Numbered from the stretch's first letter, positions 35,632 through 45,694 are shown. The stretch: DNA of 64,000 nucleotides from Paenalcaligenes faecalis (GCF_027557445.1 NZ_CP106841.1:62001-126000), one strand, 5' to 3'. Numbers and translations are program-made. Notes: generated from the sequence alone by a model not told the origin.

Positions 35632-36564
35632 TTAACCGTTCGTTTTGTATACGTATTCAACAGCTGCTTTTTGCTGCAAAATAAATCGATGAAAATCACG
35701 GGCATGGGGCTTATTAAACACCGAAGGTTGCCATGTCATCACATAAGGCCACGCTAAGGGTAACGAGGCATGGCTAAAAGGGGCGCATAACAAACCCGCT
35801 TGTAGGTCTTGCTCTATATAAGAACGCTGTGCCAGCATAATTCCAATGCCTTGGCGCACTGCATCAAGTGCCTGATGAGATAAGCTAAAGCTTTGTGTTG
35901 CGGCGGGGATCTCAAGCTGTTCGGTGGCATAGTGCTTAAACCACTCTGCCCACGTTGGCGGCGAGCTAAATCGCGGTTGCCAGTCCACATTGATTAAGGG
36001 TAATTGAGCGAGGTCTTTTGGTTGACGCACAAGCTGATTTTGCAATAAATCAGGGTGACAAACGGGCAATACCTCATCGGTAAATAACGCTACCCAGTGC
36101 AAGCTCTGTGGCACGGATTGGGCATAAGTAAAACGAAAGTCAATGCGCTCATTGGCATAGTCTGGCTCATGATGAGAACCATGCAAATGTAAACTGATGG
36201 CTGGGTCTTGTTCCGCCTGCCAAGATCGCAAGCGTGGTACTAACCAATCATTTAAAAACGAGGGCAGGGCACTCAGATGTAGGGTGCGCTGCTGTTGGTC
36301 TAACATAAGCTGCGTCTGCGCATCACGTAATAGCTCAAAGGCTTCGGTGGTACGCTGATGAAAATCAATCCCAGCCGCGGTTAATTGTAATCGTCGCCCT
36401 TCTTTAAAAAACAAAGCGGCCTTGAGGTGCTGCTCCAGTAATTGTAATTGTTGACTGACGGCCCCCGCACTAATGCCCAAGCGTCGAGCCGCATCTTGGA
36501 TGTTTTGACTGTGACCGACGGTTTCAAAAATCTGTAGAGCTCGTAAGGGGGGAAGATCAGCCAT
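35632..36564 (-). CDS. LysR family transcriptional regulator (GcvA-like)
   Basis: A 310-residue LysR protein. N-terminal winged helix-turn-helix (SQNIQDAARRLGISAGAVSQQLQLLEQHLKAALF) and a C-terminal periplasmic-binding-like effector domain with the GcvA-type PWXXF... pattern (WTEWF equivalent: WAEWFKHY). Divergent from the Rieske oxygenase gene, with an inverted repeat between them, so that gene is the likely target. Its stop is 6 bp from the AraC remnant. Confidence 0.87.
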   Translation of the reverse strand: MADLPPLRALQIFETVGHSQNIQDAARRLGISAGAVSQQLQLLEQHLKAALFFKEGRRLQLTAAGIDFHQRTTEAFELLRDAQTQLMLDQQQRTLHLSALPSFLNDWLVPRLRSWQAEQDPAISLHLHGSHHEPDYANERIDFRFTYAQSVPQSLHWVALFTDEVLPVCHPDLLQNQLVRQPKDLAQLPLINVDWQPRFSSPPTWAEWFKHYATEQLEIPAATQSFSLSHQALDAVRQGIGIMLAQRSYIEQDLQAGLLCAPFSHASLPLAWPYVMTWQPSVFNKPHARDFHRFILQQKAAVEYVYKTNG

Positions 36565-36594
36565 AGATGGGTTGCCTTATTGATACTTTAGATA

Positions 36595-36624
36595 AACTAA
36601 AATATAACGCAATTTATATTAGTT
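36595..36624. promoter_or_regulatory. Candidate LysR operator between divergent lysR and Rieske oxygenase genes
   Basis: AACTAA (36595-36600) and TTAGTT (36619-36624), with the inner bases AATATAA / TTTATAT extending the dyad imperfectly. It lies 31 bp from the lysR ATG and 54 bp before the oxygenase ATG, as expected for a shared LysR site. Confidence 0.5.
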
Positions 36625-36677
36625 AATTTAGCTTTATTATAGAGTGATCTACTACTCTTTTTACGTGTATTGCAATC

Positions 36678-37694
36678 ATGTTCCTAGAAAATGCTTGGTA
36701 TGTCGCCGCCTTGGCCTCTGATATAAGCCGTAAACCCTTTGCGGTAAAAATGCTAAATCAATCTTTAGTTTTATTTCGCAAACTAGACCATTCTGTGGTG
36801 GTGCTAGAGGATTCCTGTCCTCATCGCCGCTTGCCTCTATCTATGGGCAGAGTGCAGGGCGATAGCATCGAGTGTGGTTATCATGGATTACGTTTTGATT
36901 GCTCTGGGGCATGTGTGGGGGCGCCGACAGCAACGGAAATCCCTGCCGCCGCCGTAGTGCGTCATTTCCCTGCTGTAGAAAAATACGGGGTGATTTGGGT
37001 ATGGATGGGCGATGCCACTAAAGCAAACGCAGACGACATCATCGATATTAAAGAATGGGATGACCCAGAGTGGGGTGTTAACCGAGGTGATGCCATGGAA
37101 ATCGCCTGTAACTACCAATACATCACGGATAATTTACTCGACCCGTCCCATGTAACATGGGTGCATCAATCCTCTTTTGGCAGCAATGATTTGATCGGTG
37201 TGCCATTACAGGTGGACGAGGTAGAGAATGGGGTAACGGTATCTCGTTGGTTACGTGATATTGAGGTGTCTCCTTTCTATAAAAAATTCGTTAAATTTGA
37301 GGGTAAATGCGATAGAAAGCAGCAATACGAAATGCGCTACCCAGCGCATGCTGTGATTCGTGCTATTTTTACTCCCGCAGGCACAGCGACGGAAAACGAG
37401 CCCTTCCATCCTGATGTGTTTTTAATGGATTCCTATAATTTTTTGACACCTATAGACGATAAAAACACGCGTTATTTTTGGTTCCAATTGCGCAATTTCA
37501 GCCCTAATGATGATGAGGTATCTAAAATCTTCAACGAAGATGTTCGCGCTGCATTCAATGAAGATAAGGTGGTTCTTGAATCGGTTCAAAAAGGCATGGA
37601 CGCAAAAGGGGCTCGTTTAAGTCTTCCATCAGATCAGGGCGCTTTGTTATTTCGCCGTCGAATGAGTGAGAAAATACGCGCTGAAGCCAGCTGA
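36678..37694 (+). CDS. Rieske non-heme iron oxygenase, VanA-like alpha subunit
   Basis: Aromatic or N-methyl/O-methyl oxygenase component, 338 aa, close in length and start to vanillate O-demethylase VanA (MFLENAWYVAALASDI). The Rieske [2Fe-2S] ligands are C47, H49, C66, H69 (CPHR and CGYHG). The mononuclear iron site is visible as DNLLDPSHVTWVH. Such enzymes need a reductase (VanB type), and none is encoded next to it. A LysR regulator is divergent. Substrate unknown; demethylation of a methoxy-aromatic acid is the family-based guess. Confidence 0.86.
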   Translation: MFLENAWYVAALASDISRKPFAVKMLNQSLVLFRKLDHSVVVLEDSCPHRRLPLSMGRVQGDSIECGYHGLRFDCSGACVGAPTATEIPAAAVVRHFPAVEKYGVIWVWMGDATKANADDIIDIKEWDDPEWGVNRGDAMEIACNYQYITDNLLDPSHVTWVHQSSFGSNDLIGVPLQVDEVENGVTVSRWLRDIEVSPFYKKFVKFEGKCDRKQQYEMRYPAHAVIRAIFTPAGTATENEPFHPDVFLMDSYNFLTPIDDKNTRYFWFQLRNFSPNDDEVSKIFNEDVRAAFNEDKVVLESVQKGMDAKGARLSLPSDQGALLFRRRMSEKIRAEAS

Positions 37695-37799
37695 AGTGCC
37701 TTTGGCTATTCACGCTTTAGGTTTAATACTGTAATCTAGTGTGTATAACTATATTTGTTGATGTAATTAACTGTTTTTACTCAGGGTCATCGTCACATC

Positions 37800-38996
37800 A
37801 TGGATTCTCACACCTCATATACTTTTTCTAACCGAGCCAATCAGCTCACCAGTTCTGCTATCAGAGAAATCCTAAAGGTCACTACACGACCAGAAATTAT
37901 TTCTTTTGCGGGCGGTTTGCCCTCGGCTGACGGTTTCCCTATTTCTGAACTACGTCAAGCCTTTGACTCAGTCTTAGCCACCGAAGGTCGTTCTGCATTG
38001 CAATATGGTCCTACCGAAGGCTACACCCCATTGCGTGAATGGGTAGCTCAGGACCTCAGCACGGATGACGTTAAGATCAATGTAAACGAGGTGTTGATTG
38101 TCTCTGGTTCCCAGCAGGCATTAGATATGTTGGGCAAACTCTTTATTGATACCGGCAGCAAGGTCTTAGTAGAGTCCCCCACTTACTTAGGTGCGTTGCA
38201 GTCGTTCTCCGTTTTTGAGCCTGAATATGTCTCAATGGATACCGATGATGGTGGCTTGATTCCCTCCGAAGTCTCTACCGCAAAGGCAGCAGGTGCACGT
38301 TTTATTTACGCGTTACCTAACTTCCAAAACCCAACGGGTCGCACCATGAGCGCAGAGCGTCGTCAAGACTTAGTAGAGCGTTGCGCTAGTGCTGGGATTC
38401 CTATCGTCGAAGACGACCCGTACGGGGAATTACGCTATAAAGGCGAGCCTCAGCCTAGCCTATTGCATCTAGGCCGTAAGGCCGGTGCAACCGTCATTCG
38501 TCTGGGTTCTTTTTCTAAAGTATTAGCCCCAGGCTTGCGCTTAGGTTATATCATTGCACCTGCTGCAATTATTGATAAATTAGTTCAAATCAAACAAGCC
38601 ACTGATTTACACTCACCCTCTATTACCCAAATGGCCGTCTACGAGGCCATAAAAGGCGGCTTTTTAACGGCTCATTTGCCTACGGTACGTGATTTGTACA
38701 AGCGTCAATGCCAGTACATGTTGGACGCCATGGAAAAATACTTTCCTGATGACGTAAAATGGACACGTCCAGAGGGCGGTATGTTCTTGTGGGTGACGTT
38801 GCCAGATCACATGGACTCACAGGATCTATTACAAAAAGCCATTGAGCGTAATGTGGCTTTTGTACCGGGCGAACCCTTTTATGCCGCAGGTGAACCCAAA
38901 CGCAACACTTTCCGCCTGAGCTTTGTGACCGTAACCGAAGACCGTATCCGCGAGGGCATTGAAATCTTAGGTCAATTGATCCGCGAACAGCGCTAA
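37800..38996 (+). CDS. PLP-dependent aminotransferase (class I, LysN/2-aminoadipate type)
   Basis: A 398-residue fold-type I aminotransferase resembling the catalytic half of MocR proteins, but without a DNA-binding domain. Marks are IISFAGGLPSADGFP near the N-terminus, LQYGPTEGYTPLREW, ALPNFQNPTGRTMS, and the PLP lysine in LGSFSKVLAPGLRLGY. Family members act on 2-aminoadipate, aromatic or branched-chain amino acids. Single gene with its own terminator downstream. Confidence 0.88.
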   Translation: MDSHTSYTFSNRANQLTSSAIREILKVTTRPEIISFAGGLPSADGFPISELRQAFDSVLATEGRSALQYGPTEGYTPLREWVAQDLSTDDVKINVNEVLIVSGSQQALDMLGKLFIDTGSKVLVESPTYLGALQSFSVFEPEYVSMDTDDGGLIPSEVSTAKAAGARFIYALPNFQNPTGRTMSAERRQDLVERCASAGIPIVEDDPYGELRYKGEPQPSLLHLGRKAGATVIRLGSFSKVLAPGLRLGYIIAPAAIIDKLVQIKQATDLHSPSITQMAVYEAIKGGFLTAHLPTVRDLYKRQCQYMLDAMEKYFPDDVKWTRPEGGMFLWVTLPDHMDSQDLLQKAIERNVAFVPGEPFYAAGEPKRNTFRLSFVTVTEDRIREGIEILGQLIREQR

Positions 38997-39019
38997 TTCC
39001 TTATAGCGTGTGTATCTTG

Positions 39020-39051
39020 CAGCCGTGCCCGTCACGGCTGTTTGTTTTTTT
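39020..39051 (+). terminator. Rho-independent terminator
   Basis: 8-bp perfect stem CAGCCGTG / CACGGCTG, loop CCCGT, then TTTGTTTTTTT. It lies just before the ubiA start. Confidence 0.88.
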
Positions 39052-39064
39052 GAAATAACCGATT

Positions 39065-40009
39065 ATGCAGCCCCACTTTCCCTCCCCCATTGAAAACAAT
39101 AAACGGCCTGATTTGGCCGACATGCGACCCGATGATTGGGTTGCCCAGTGGTTACCTCAATCATGGGGGCCGTATGCCCGTTTGTGCCGTTTAGATCGAC
39201 CGGTAGGCACATGGTTGACCTTGCTGCCTTGTATTGCCGCCTTGATTCAAGCTGCGGGTGGGTGGCCCGACCTATGGCGACTCATTATTTTTTCTTTTGG
39301 TGCCTTATTGATGCGGGGCGTAGGGTGCTGCTTTAACGACATTTTTGATCGTGACTTTGATAACAAAGTAGAGCGTACCCGTTTTAGACCCTTAACCAGC
39401 GGTCAGCTTAGCTTACGTAATGCCCTGATTTTTGTCTTTATACAGTTGCTCGTTGCTGCGTTGCTATTACTTGCGATTAACTCCTATAGTCGTTGGTTAG
39501 CCTTATTGCTATTGCCTTTTGTGATTATTTATCCACTCTGCAAGCGGTTTACGCATTGGCCACAGGCTGTATTGGGAGTGGCATTTAATTGGGGAATGCT
39601 CATGGCCTGGTCTGACACACAAAACAGTGTGCCTTTAGCCGCAGTGGCGATGTGGGTGGGGGCGGTAAGCTGGCAAATCGGTTATGACGCGATTTATGGC
39701 TACATTGATATGGAAGACGACCTAAAACTAGGGCTTAAATCCGCAGCGATTCGTTTTGGTGATAACGGGAAACAATGGCTGACGGGCTTCTATGGCATCA
39801 GCATCGTATTGTGGATGTGGGCCGGTTATGCCATGGGCATGAGCTGGGCCTATTTTGTCATCATGGCAGCAATTGCCGTGCATTTAGCATGGCAGGTCTA
39901 TCAGTTTGATCCAAAAAAGCGTGAATTAGGATTACCTTTGTTTCGCGCAAATATGACAGTGGGTGTCTTGCTGGTTGCGGCGGCATTGGCGGGAACCTTA
40001 ATAAATTAA
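39065..40009 (+). CDS. ubiA: 4-hydroxybenzoate polyprenyltransferase
   Basis: Integral membrane prenyltransferase attaching the polyprenyl tail to 4-hydroxybenzoate in ubiquinone synthesis. It has the UbiA signature NDIFDRDFDNKVERTRFRPL (Mg-binding NDxxDxxxD), the second Asp-rich motif DAIYGYIDMEDDLKLGLKS, and about 8-9 membrane helices. At 314 aa it has a slightly longer N-terminus than E. coli UbiA. The partner enzyme UbiC, which makes its substrate, is encoded at 52045-52584 rather than next door. Confidence 0.93.
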   Translation: MQPHFPSPIENNKRPDLADMRPDDWVAQWLPQSWGPYARLCRLDRPVGTWLTLLPCIAALIQAAGGWPDLWRLIIFSFGALLMRGVGCCFNDIFDRDFDNKVERTRFRPLTSGQLSLRNALIFVFIQLLVAALLLLAINSYSRWLALLLLPFVIIYPLCKRFTHWPQAVLGVAFNWGMLMAWSDTQNSVPLAAVAMWVGAVSWQIGYDAIYGYIDMEDDLKLGLKSAAIRFGDNGKQWLTGFYGISIVLWMWAGYAMGMSWAYFVIMAAIAVHLAWQVYQFDPKKRELGLPLFRANMTVGVLLVAAALAGTLIN

Positions 40010-40129
40010 ACTCAATCATTCGCGGTTTTGGGCTAGGCGTGTAAAATAACGCCAGTTTTTGAATTATCGCAACATATTCAATTATTTTGAGACAGACCGC
40101 CGATTAAGGCGTTACAAAAAAGGTGCACC

Positions 40130-41401
40130 ATGCCAACCACAATGGAAATCGTTGCAACCGTATTGTTTGCAACGGCAATTATTCATACCTTCTCAGTACC
40201 TGTATTTGCTCGATTGGCAAATAAGGGTGGCCCACATGCTGGTTTGTGGCACATGCTGTCCGAAGTCGAGGCCGTTTTCGGTGTTTGGGCTTTTATCTTA
40301 ATGGTATTCATCACCGTATTTATTGGCGTGGATAAGGCCATTGAATACATGGATAGCCGTAACTTTACCGAACCCGCGTTTGTATTCGCCATTATGGTGG
40401 TGGCGGCCAGTCGACCCATCTTAGAGATGGTGTCTAAACTTGTGAAACTCATCGCTGCTATTTTGCCTCTACGCAATGAATATGCGATGTTTTTTGTCAC
40501 GATGTCAGTTGTGCCGCTGTTTGGCTCGTTAATTACAGAGCCTGCGGCGATGACACTGGCGGCTTTATTATTACGAGATCAGTATTTCAAACGTTCCGGT
40601 CGCGCTGGGTTTAAATATTTAACCTTAGGGGTATTGTTTGTTAATATTTCTATCGGTGGCGTACTGACGTCGTATGCGGCTCCTCCTGTATTGATGGTGG
40701 CTCAAACCTTTAATTGGGATACTGCCTTTATGGCATCCACCTTTGGTTGGCGTGCTGCGGTGGCAGTTATTATTAATGCAGCACTGTTAACCTTCATTAG
40801 CCGTGCTGCCTTAGCAGAGGCCCCCGAATCTATCCCCCAGGAAACACAAACTAAAAAACGCCTAGATGTTCCTGTAACGGTAATGATGATTCATTTGGTG
40901 TTTTTGCTCGGTATTGTTTTGTCAGCGCATCACACGGCTATTTTCTTAGGCATGTTGATGATGTTTGTCGGCTATGCAACGGCGTACAACAAATACCAAA
41001 ACCCATTGATGATTCGCGAAGGTCTGATGGTGGGCTTTTTCCTAGCTGGTCTAGTGGTATTAGGTGGCCTACAAAAATGGTGGCTACAAGACCTGCTGGG
41101 CGGCATGTCACCGATGGCCTTGTTTGTAGGCTCAACGGCCCTGACCGCGATTACGGATAATGCTGCATTGACGTATTTAGGCTCTTTGGTCGAGGGGACT
41201 AGCGATGTATGGCGCTACATGCTAGTTGCTGGCGCGGTCACAGGTGGTGGCTTAACGGTTATTGCCAACGCACCGAACCCCGCTGGTTTTTCTATCCTAA
41301 AGGGGACGTTCCCAGATGGGGCTATCTCACCTTTACGATTATTGCTTTCGGCTGCCGTACCCACACTTATTGCCGCCGTTATGTTTTTATTGCCCGTTTA
41401 A
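40130..41401 (+). CDS. Putative Na+/H+ antiporter family membrane protein (Na_H_antiport_2-like)
   Basis: A 423-residue inner-membrane protein with about 11-12 hydrophobic helices and two similar halves, each with a Thr/Ala/Asn-rich motif (GSLITEPAAMTLAALLL in the first, GSTALTAITDNAALTYLGSLV in the second). That layout fits ion/anion transporters of the predicted Na+/H+ antiporter family PF07399. A good ribosome site (AAAAAGGTG) precedes the ATG. Upstream 40010-40129 contains a weak GGCGT/ACGCC hairpin and a TAAAAT box. The ion transported is not shown by the sequence. Confidence 0.75.
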   Translation: MPTTMEIVATVLFATAIIHTFSVPVFARLANKGGPHAGLWHMLSEVEAVFGVWAFILMVFITVFIGVDKAIEYMDSRNFTEPAFVFAIMVVAASRPILEMVSKLVKLIAAILPLRNEYAMFFVTMSVVPLFGSLITEPAAMTLAALLLRDQYFKRSGRAGFKYLTLGVLFVNISIGGVLTSYAAPPVLMVAQTFNWDTAFMASTFGWRAAVAVIINAALLTFISRAALAEAPESIPQETQTKKRLDVPVTVMMIHLVFLLGIVLSAHHTAIFLGMLMMFVGYATAYNKYQNPLMIREGLMVGFFLAGLVVLGGLQKWWLQDLLGGMSPMALFVGSTALTAITDNAALTYLGSLVEGTSDVWRYMLVAGAVTGGGLTVIANAPNPAGFSILKGTFPDGAISPLRLLLSAAVPTLIAAVMFLLPV

Positions 41402-41510
41402 TGTCTTAATGCATGGCTTTGCGCGCCTTAGCCCTATACGCAGGGGGCGCAAACGCGTTAAAATTAGTTATTACGATTGTTATATTAATTATTGATTTAT
41501 AGGATTAGTC

Positions 41511-41726
41511 GTGCCTATCTATGCGTATAAATGCAGCGCTTGCCAACACGAGCAAGATGTACTGCAAAAAATGTCTGACCCTGTACTTACGGTTTGCCCT
41601 GAATGCAATCAGTCTACCTACGAAAAACAGGTAACAGCAGCTGGGTTTCAACTGAAAGGTAATGGTTGGTACGAAACAGATTTCCGAGGCCCTAAAACGG
41701 GTGGGGCATCTGGTTCCGCTGACTAA
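41511..41726 (+). CDS. FmdB-family zinc ribbon protein
   Basis: 71-residue protein starting PIYAYKCSACQHEQDVLQ, with two CxxC pairs (CSAC and CPEC) forming a zinc ribbon and a Gly/Ser-rich tail. Starts at GTG 41511 behind AGGATTAGTC. Its place directly before aspS is conserved in Burkholderiales, often with a DUF502 gene between, which is missing here. Function unknown; named from an uncertain role in formamidase regulation. Confidence 0.9.
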   Translation: MPIYAYKCSACQHEQDVLQKMSDPVLTVCPECNQSTYEKQVTAAGFQLKGNGWYETDFRGPKTGGASGSAD

Positions 41727-41731
41727 ACCTT

Positions 41732-41754
41732 GAGGGCGTCTTCGCCCTCTTTTG
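41732..41754 (+). terminator. Terminator-like hairpin between fmdB and aspS
   Basis: Perfect stem GAGGGCG / CGCCCTC with loop TCTT, followed by only four T. May act as a partial terminator or RNA end protector. Confidence 0.6.
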
Positions 41755-41791
41755 TCCTATATTATTTACAAGTTTACTGGAGTCCTCCTAG

Positions 41792-43591
41792 ATGCGTACC
41801 TGCTACACTGGCGACTTAAACACCCAACATTTGGGTCAGACCGTCACATTATTTGGCTGGGTACACCGCCGACGTGACCATGGTGGTGTGATTTTTATTG
41901 ATTTACGAGACCGTGCTGGTTTGGCGCAGGTGGTAGTTAATCCGGATAATGCCGATATGTTCGCTACCGCAGAGCGCATTCGTAATGAGTTCTGTTTGCG
42001 TATTACAGGCGAAGTCCGCGCACGTCCCGAAGGCACGATCAACCCCGACTTGCCCTCTGGGCAGGTAGAGGTGGTATGTACAGAGATCGAAATTCTAAAT
42101 CCGTCCATCACACCGGCATTTCAGTTGGATGATGAAAACCTCTCTGAAACCACTCGTTTAACCCATCGTGTTTTGGACTTACGTCGTCCACACATGCAAA
42201 AAAACCTGATGTTACGTCACAGCGTAACGCGCGCAGTACGTGGCTACTTAGATAATCTAGGCTTTATTGACGTAGAGACTCCCATGCTAACCAAAAGCAC
42301 GCCCGAGGGTGCGCGTGATTACTTGGTGCCTTCACGTGTAAATGCTGGCGAATTCTTTGCTTTACCGCAGTCTCCACAGTTATTTAAACAGCTGCTCATG
42401 GTGGCGGGTTTTGATCGCTACTATCAGGTCACTAAATGTTTCCGTGACGAAGACTTACGTGCAGATCGTCAACCTGAATTTACACAGATTGACTGCGAAG
42501 TTTCCTTCCTTGACGAAGTCCAAATCCGTGACATTTTTGAAAACATGGTGCGTTACGTATTTAGTACCGTGATGAATGTTGATTTGCCGACTTCATTCCC
42601 AACGATGTCTTGGAAAGAAGCCATGCATCGCTTTGGGTCTGATAAACCAGATCTACGTGTGAACATGGAATTCACTGACGTGGCTGACTTAATGGAAGAC
42701 GTCGATTTCAAAGTGTTCTCTACGCCTGCTAAAGACCCAAATAGTCGTGTGGTTGCGCTACGAGTACCCGCTGGTGGTGAACTGTCTCGCAGCGAAATTG
42801 ATGCCTACACTAAATTTGTCGGTATTTACGGTGCAAAGGGCTTGGCCTACATCAAGGTCAATGATGCCACTGCAATCCCTGCTGGGTTGCAATCTCCTAT
42901 CGTCAAAAACATTCACGATACGGCCTTGAGCAAATTGATCGAACGTACCGGCGCTCAAGACGGCGATCTGATCTTCTTTGGCGCAGATAAAACAAACGTA
43001 GTGAACGATGCTATTGGTGCATTACGCATTAAAATTGGTCACAGTGAACACGGTCGTAAACATGGGTTGTTTACTGCTGGTTGGAAACCACTATGGGTGG
43101 TGGATTTCCCCATGTTTGAGTATGACGCAGAGGCCAAACGCTATGTGGCAGCGCATCACCCCTTCACTAGTCCCAAAGACGGTCACGAGGACTTGCTCGT
43201 AACAGACCCAAGCCAAGTCTTAGCCAAAGCCTATGATATTGTATTGAATGGCTGGGAAATGGGGGGTGGTTCTGTTCGTATTCACCGTGCTGACATTCAA
43301 AGTAAAGTCTTCGCGGCGCTAGGAATTACCGAAGAAGAAGCCCGTGCTAAGTTTGGTTTCTTGCTCGATGCATTGCAGTACGGGGCTCCTCCTCATGGTG
43401 GTTTGGCGTTTGGTCTAGACCGTATGGTCACGATGATGGCAGGTGCGGACTCGATTCGCGACGTCATCGCCTTCCCGAAAACACAACGCGCACAGTGTTT
43501 GTTGACGGATGCGCCATCTGCTGTAGACGAAAAGCAGCTTAAAGAACTACATATTCGTTTACGCCCCACGGAGCCAAAACCAACCGTTTAA
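41792..43591 (+). CDS. aspS: Aspartyl-tRNA synthetase
   Basis: Class II synthetase of bacterial type, 599 aa. N-terminal OB-fold anticodon-binding domain ([21 protein letters not shown]), then the catalytic core with motif 2 ([18 protein letters not shown]), the bacterial GAD insertion domain (about 290-420) and motif 3 ([10 protein letters not shown]). HHPFTSPK is the usual signature before motif 3. In many Burkholderiales AspRS also charges tRNA-Asn (non-discriminating); gatCAB is not in the window. Start ATG 41792. Confidence 0.95.
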   Translation: MRTCYTGDLNTQHLGQTVTLFGWVHRRRDHGGVIFIDLRDRAGLAQVVVNPDNADMFATAERIRNEFCLRITGEVRARPEGTINPDLPSGQVEVVCTEIEILNPSITPAFQLDDENLSETTRLTHRVLDLRRPHMQKNLMLRHSVTRAVRGYLDNLGFIDVETPMLTKSTPEGARDYLVPSRVNAGEFFALPQSPQLFKQLLMVAGFDRYYQVTKCFRDEDLRADRQPEFTQIDCEVSFLDEVQIRDIFENMVRYVFSTVMNVDLPTSFPTMSWKEAMHRFGSDKPDLRVNMEFTDVADLMEDVDFKVFSTPAKDPNSRVVALRVPAGGELSRSEIDAYTKFVGIYGAKGLAYIKVNDATAIPAGLQSPIVKNIHDTALSKLIERTGAQDGDLIFFGADKTNVVNDAIGALRIKIGHSEHGRKHGLFTAGWKPLWVVDFPMFEYDAEAKRYVAAHHPFTSPKDGHEDLLVTDPSQVLAKAYDIVLNGWEMGGGSVRIHRADIQSKVFAALGITEEEARAKFGFLLDALQYGAPPHGGLAFGLDRMVTMMAGADSIRDVIAFPKTQRAQCLLTDAPSAVDEKQLKELHIRLRPTEPKPTV

Positions 43592-43603
43592 GGAAATAAG
43601 TTT

Positions 43604-44455
43604 GTGTCTATAGTCCGAGTCGTTAGTTACAACATTCATAAAGGTCGTTCCGCAACAGGTAATCGCGAATCGTTGGCTGATTTACGGCTCGGGCTGTATA
43701 ACTTATCTCCGGACCTCTTGTTTCTCCAAGAGGTTCAAGGGCGTAACGAGCTGCGCGGCTCGTTAGACGCGCAGCACGAATCCTTAGCCGCAGCCCTCAG
43801 CATGCAGACAGCCTATGGTTGTAATGCCGTGCGCCAACATACCGATCATGGCAATGCGCTATTATCGCGTTATCCTATTCTGCAATATGAAAATCAAGAC
43901 GTCTCAGATCACCGCTTAGAGCAGCGCGGCTTATTGCATGGTGTGGTCGAGATTGATGGGCAAGCCGTGCATTGCATTGTGGTGCATTTAGGTTTGTTTG
44001 CGGGCGGTAGAGCGCGTCAAACACAAGCCCTAGTACAACGAATTAAAGACCTTGTTCCCTCAGATGAACCCCTAATTATCGCGGGTGATTTTAATGACTG
44101 GTCAAATAAATTAGCCCCTTTATTTGTAGAGCAGTTAAATCTCTACGAGGTATTTTCTTTTTCGCCTGATGGGCTAGATCGTAAGCGATTTGCACTGAAG
44201 CAACCAATGCAATGGCTACGTCAGGGCTTTACGAATGACGGAAAGGTCAAAGCCGCTATGCCCGAACTGGGCGCAAATGGCGCAGCTCGTATGACGCCAC
44301 CCCCACGCACCTTTCCTGTGATTTTTCCATGGCTGCGTTTAGATCGCATTTATCAACGAGGCTTTGCTGTGCGCAGTGCCCGTGTCCTACATGGCTCTCC
44401 GTGGAAACAAATATCAGATCATGCCCCTATTGTGGCTGAGCTAGAGCTCCCTTAA
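43604..44455 (+). CDS. Endonuclease/exonuclease/phosphatase family protein
   Basis: A 283-residue EEP-fold metal-dependent hydrolase. Conserved active-site segments: VSYNIHKGRS near the start, LFLQEVQG (catalytic Glu), HGNALLSRYPI, VVHLGLFAGGRARQTQ, IIAGDFNDWSN and the terminal SDHAPIVAELEL (catalytic Asp-His). Starts at GTG 43604 with AAGGA upstream, 12 bp after aspS, so likely co-transcribed. In related genomes it precedes a cardiolipin synthase gene, which is absent here. No signal peptide; substrate unknown. Confidence 0.87.
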   Translation: MSIVRVVSYNIHKGRSATGNRESLADLRLGLYNLSPDLLFLQEVQGRNELRGSLDAQHESLAAALSMQTAYGCNAVRQHTDHGNALLSRYPILQYENQDVSDHRLEQRGLLHGVVEIDGQAVHCIVVHLGLFAGGRARQTQALVQRIKDLVPSDEPLIIAGDFNDWSNKLAPLFVEQLNLYEVFSFSPDGLDRKRFALKQPMQWLRQGFTNDGKVKAAMPELGANGAARMTPPPRTFPVIFPWLRLDRIYQRGFAVRSARVLHGSPWKQISDHAPIVAELELP

Positions 44456-44528
44456 TCGCTTTTGGAAAAAGGCGAACAACAGTTACACTGAGCATTGTTT
44501 AATGCTACACAGATATTCGGAGGGTAAA

Positions 44529-45638
44529 ATGATTAAAACTAAAGCAGCCATTGCTTGGAAAGCAGGCGCGCCGCTAACTATCGAAGACGTGATGCTTCAA
44601 GCCCCTAAAGCGGGCGAAGTACTAGTCGAAATCAAAGCAACCGGCCTTTGCCATACGGATTTATACACCCTATCAGGCGCAGATCCAGAGGGTTTGTTCC
44701 CTGCGATTCTAGGCCACGAAGGGGCTGGAGTCGTCGTCGAGGTCGGCGCGGGTGTGACCTCACTTAAAGCGGGCGATCACGTGATTCCCCTGTACACACC
44801 AGAGTGTCGTCAGTGTAAATCCTGTTTATCGCAAAAAACGAACTTGTGTACGGCAATTCGTGCCACTCAAGGTAAAGGCGTCATGCCTGATGGTACGTCT
44901 CGCTTTAGCATTGACGGTCAACCTATCCATCACTACATGGGTACGTCCACCTTTGCCAATCACATTGTTGTGCCAGAAATTGCTTTGGCTAAAATCCGCA
45001 ATGATGCTCCTTTTGATAAGGTCTGCTACATCGGTTGCGGTGTGACTACAGGCTTAGGTGCCGTACTATTTACCGCCAACGTCGAAGCCGGTGCTACCGT
45101 CGTTGTGTTTGGCTTGGGTGGTATTGGCTTGAACGTGATCCAAGGTGCCAAAATGGTAGGCGCAGATAAAATTATCGGCGTGGACTTGAATCCAGATCGT
45201 GAAGCTTTAGGCCGTCAATTTGGGATGACTGATTTTATCAACCCCAACGAAGTTGAAAATGTAGTGGATCACATTATTCAATTAACAGACGGTGGGGCTG
45301 ATTACTCCTTTGAGTGTATTGGTAACACCAAGGTGATGCGTCAGGCTCTTGAATGCACACATCGCGGATGGGGGCAGTCTATTATTATCGGCGTAGCCGA
45401 GGCAGGTGCCGAGATCTCTACACGTCCATTCCAATTAGTGACTGGTCGCGTCTGGAAAGGCTCTGCGTTTGGTGGGGCGCGCGGTCGCACGGATGTACCA
45501 AAAATTGTTGACTGGTACATGGATGGCAAAATCAACATTGATGACTTAATTACTCATCATTTACGCTTGGATCAAATCAACGAAGGCTTTGATATGATGC
45601 AGCGTGGTGAATCCATCCGTTCTGTGGTGATGTTCTAG
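44529..45638 (+). CDS. adhC: S-(hydroxymethyl)glutathione dehydrogenase / class III alcohol dehydrogenase
   Basis: First step of glutathione-dependent formaldehyde removal: oxidises S-hydroxymethylglutathione to S-formylglutathione with NAD. Catalytic zinc ligands are in GLCHTDLYT, GHEGAGVV and YIGCGVTTGLG; the structural zinc is held by the four Cys in CRQCKSCLSQKTNLC. The Rossmann motif is VFGLGGIGLN. Start ATG 44529 follows CGGAGGG; an in-frame ATG 27 bp upstream has no ribosome site. The next gene encodes the following enzyme of the pathway, 56 bp downstream. Confidence 0.94.
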   Translation: MIKTKAAIAWKAGAPLTIEDVMLQAPKAGEVLVEIKATGLCHTDLYTLSGADPEGLFPAILGHEGAGVVVEVGAGVTSLKAGDHVIPLYTPECRQCKSCLSQKTNLCTAIRATQGKGVMPDGTSRFSIDGQPIHHYMGTSTFANHIVVPEIALAKIRNDAPFDKVCYIGCGVTTGLGAVLFTANVEAGATVVVFGLGGIGLNVIQGAKMVGADKIIGVDLNPDREALGRQFGMTDFINPNEVENVVDHIIQLTDGGADYSFECIGNTKVMRQALECTHRGWGQSIIIGVAEAGAEISTRPFQLVTGRVWKGSAFGGARGRTDVPKIVDWYMDGKINIDDLITHHLRLDQINEGFDMMQRGESIRSVVMF

Positions 45639-45694
45639 TCCACGTAATGTATGAACGCCATTGTGACGCTCACGATGGGGCACAAGGAGGTCAA

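Noticed and set aside
40036-40058. GGCGT/ACGCC hairpin followed by T run as ubiA terminator
   Set aside because: Only five base pairs with an eight-base AT-rich loop; too weak to call.
44502-44528. Upstream ATG of the adhC frame
   Set aside because: No ribosome site there, whereas CGGAGGG precedes the ATG at 44529, which also gives the family's usual N-terminus.
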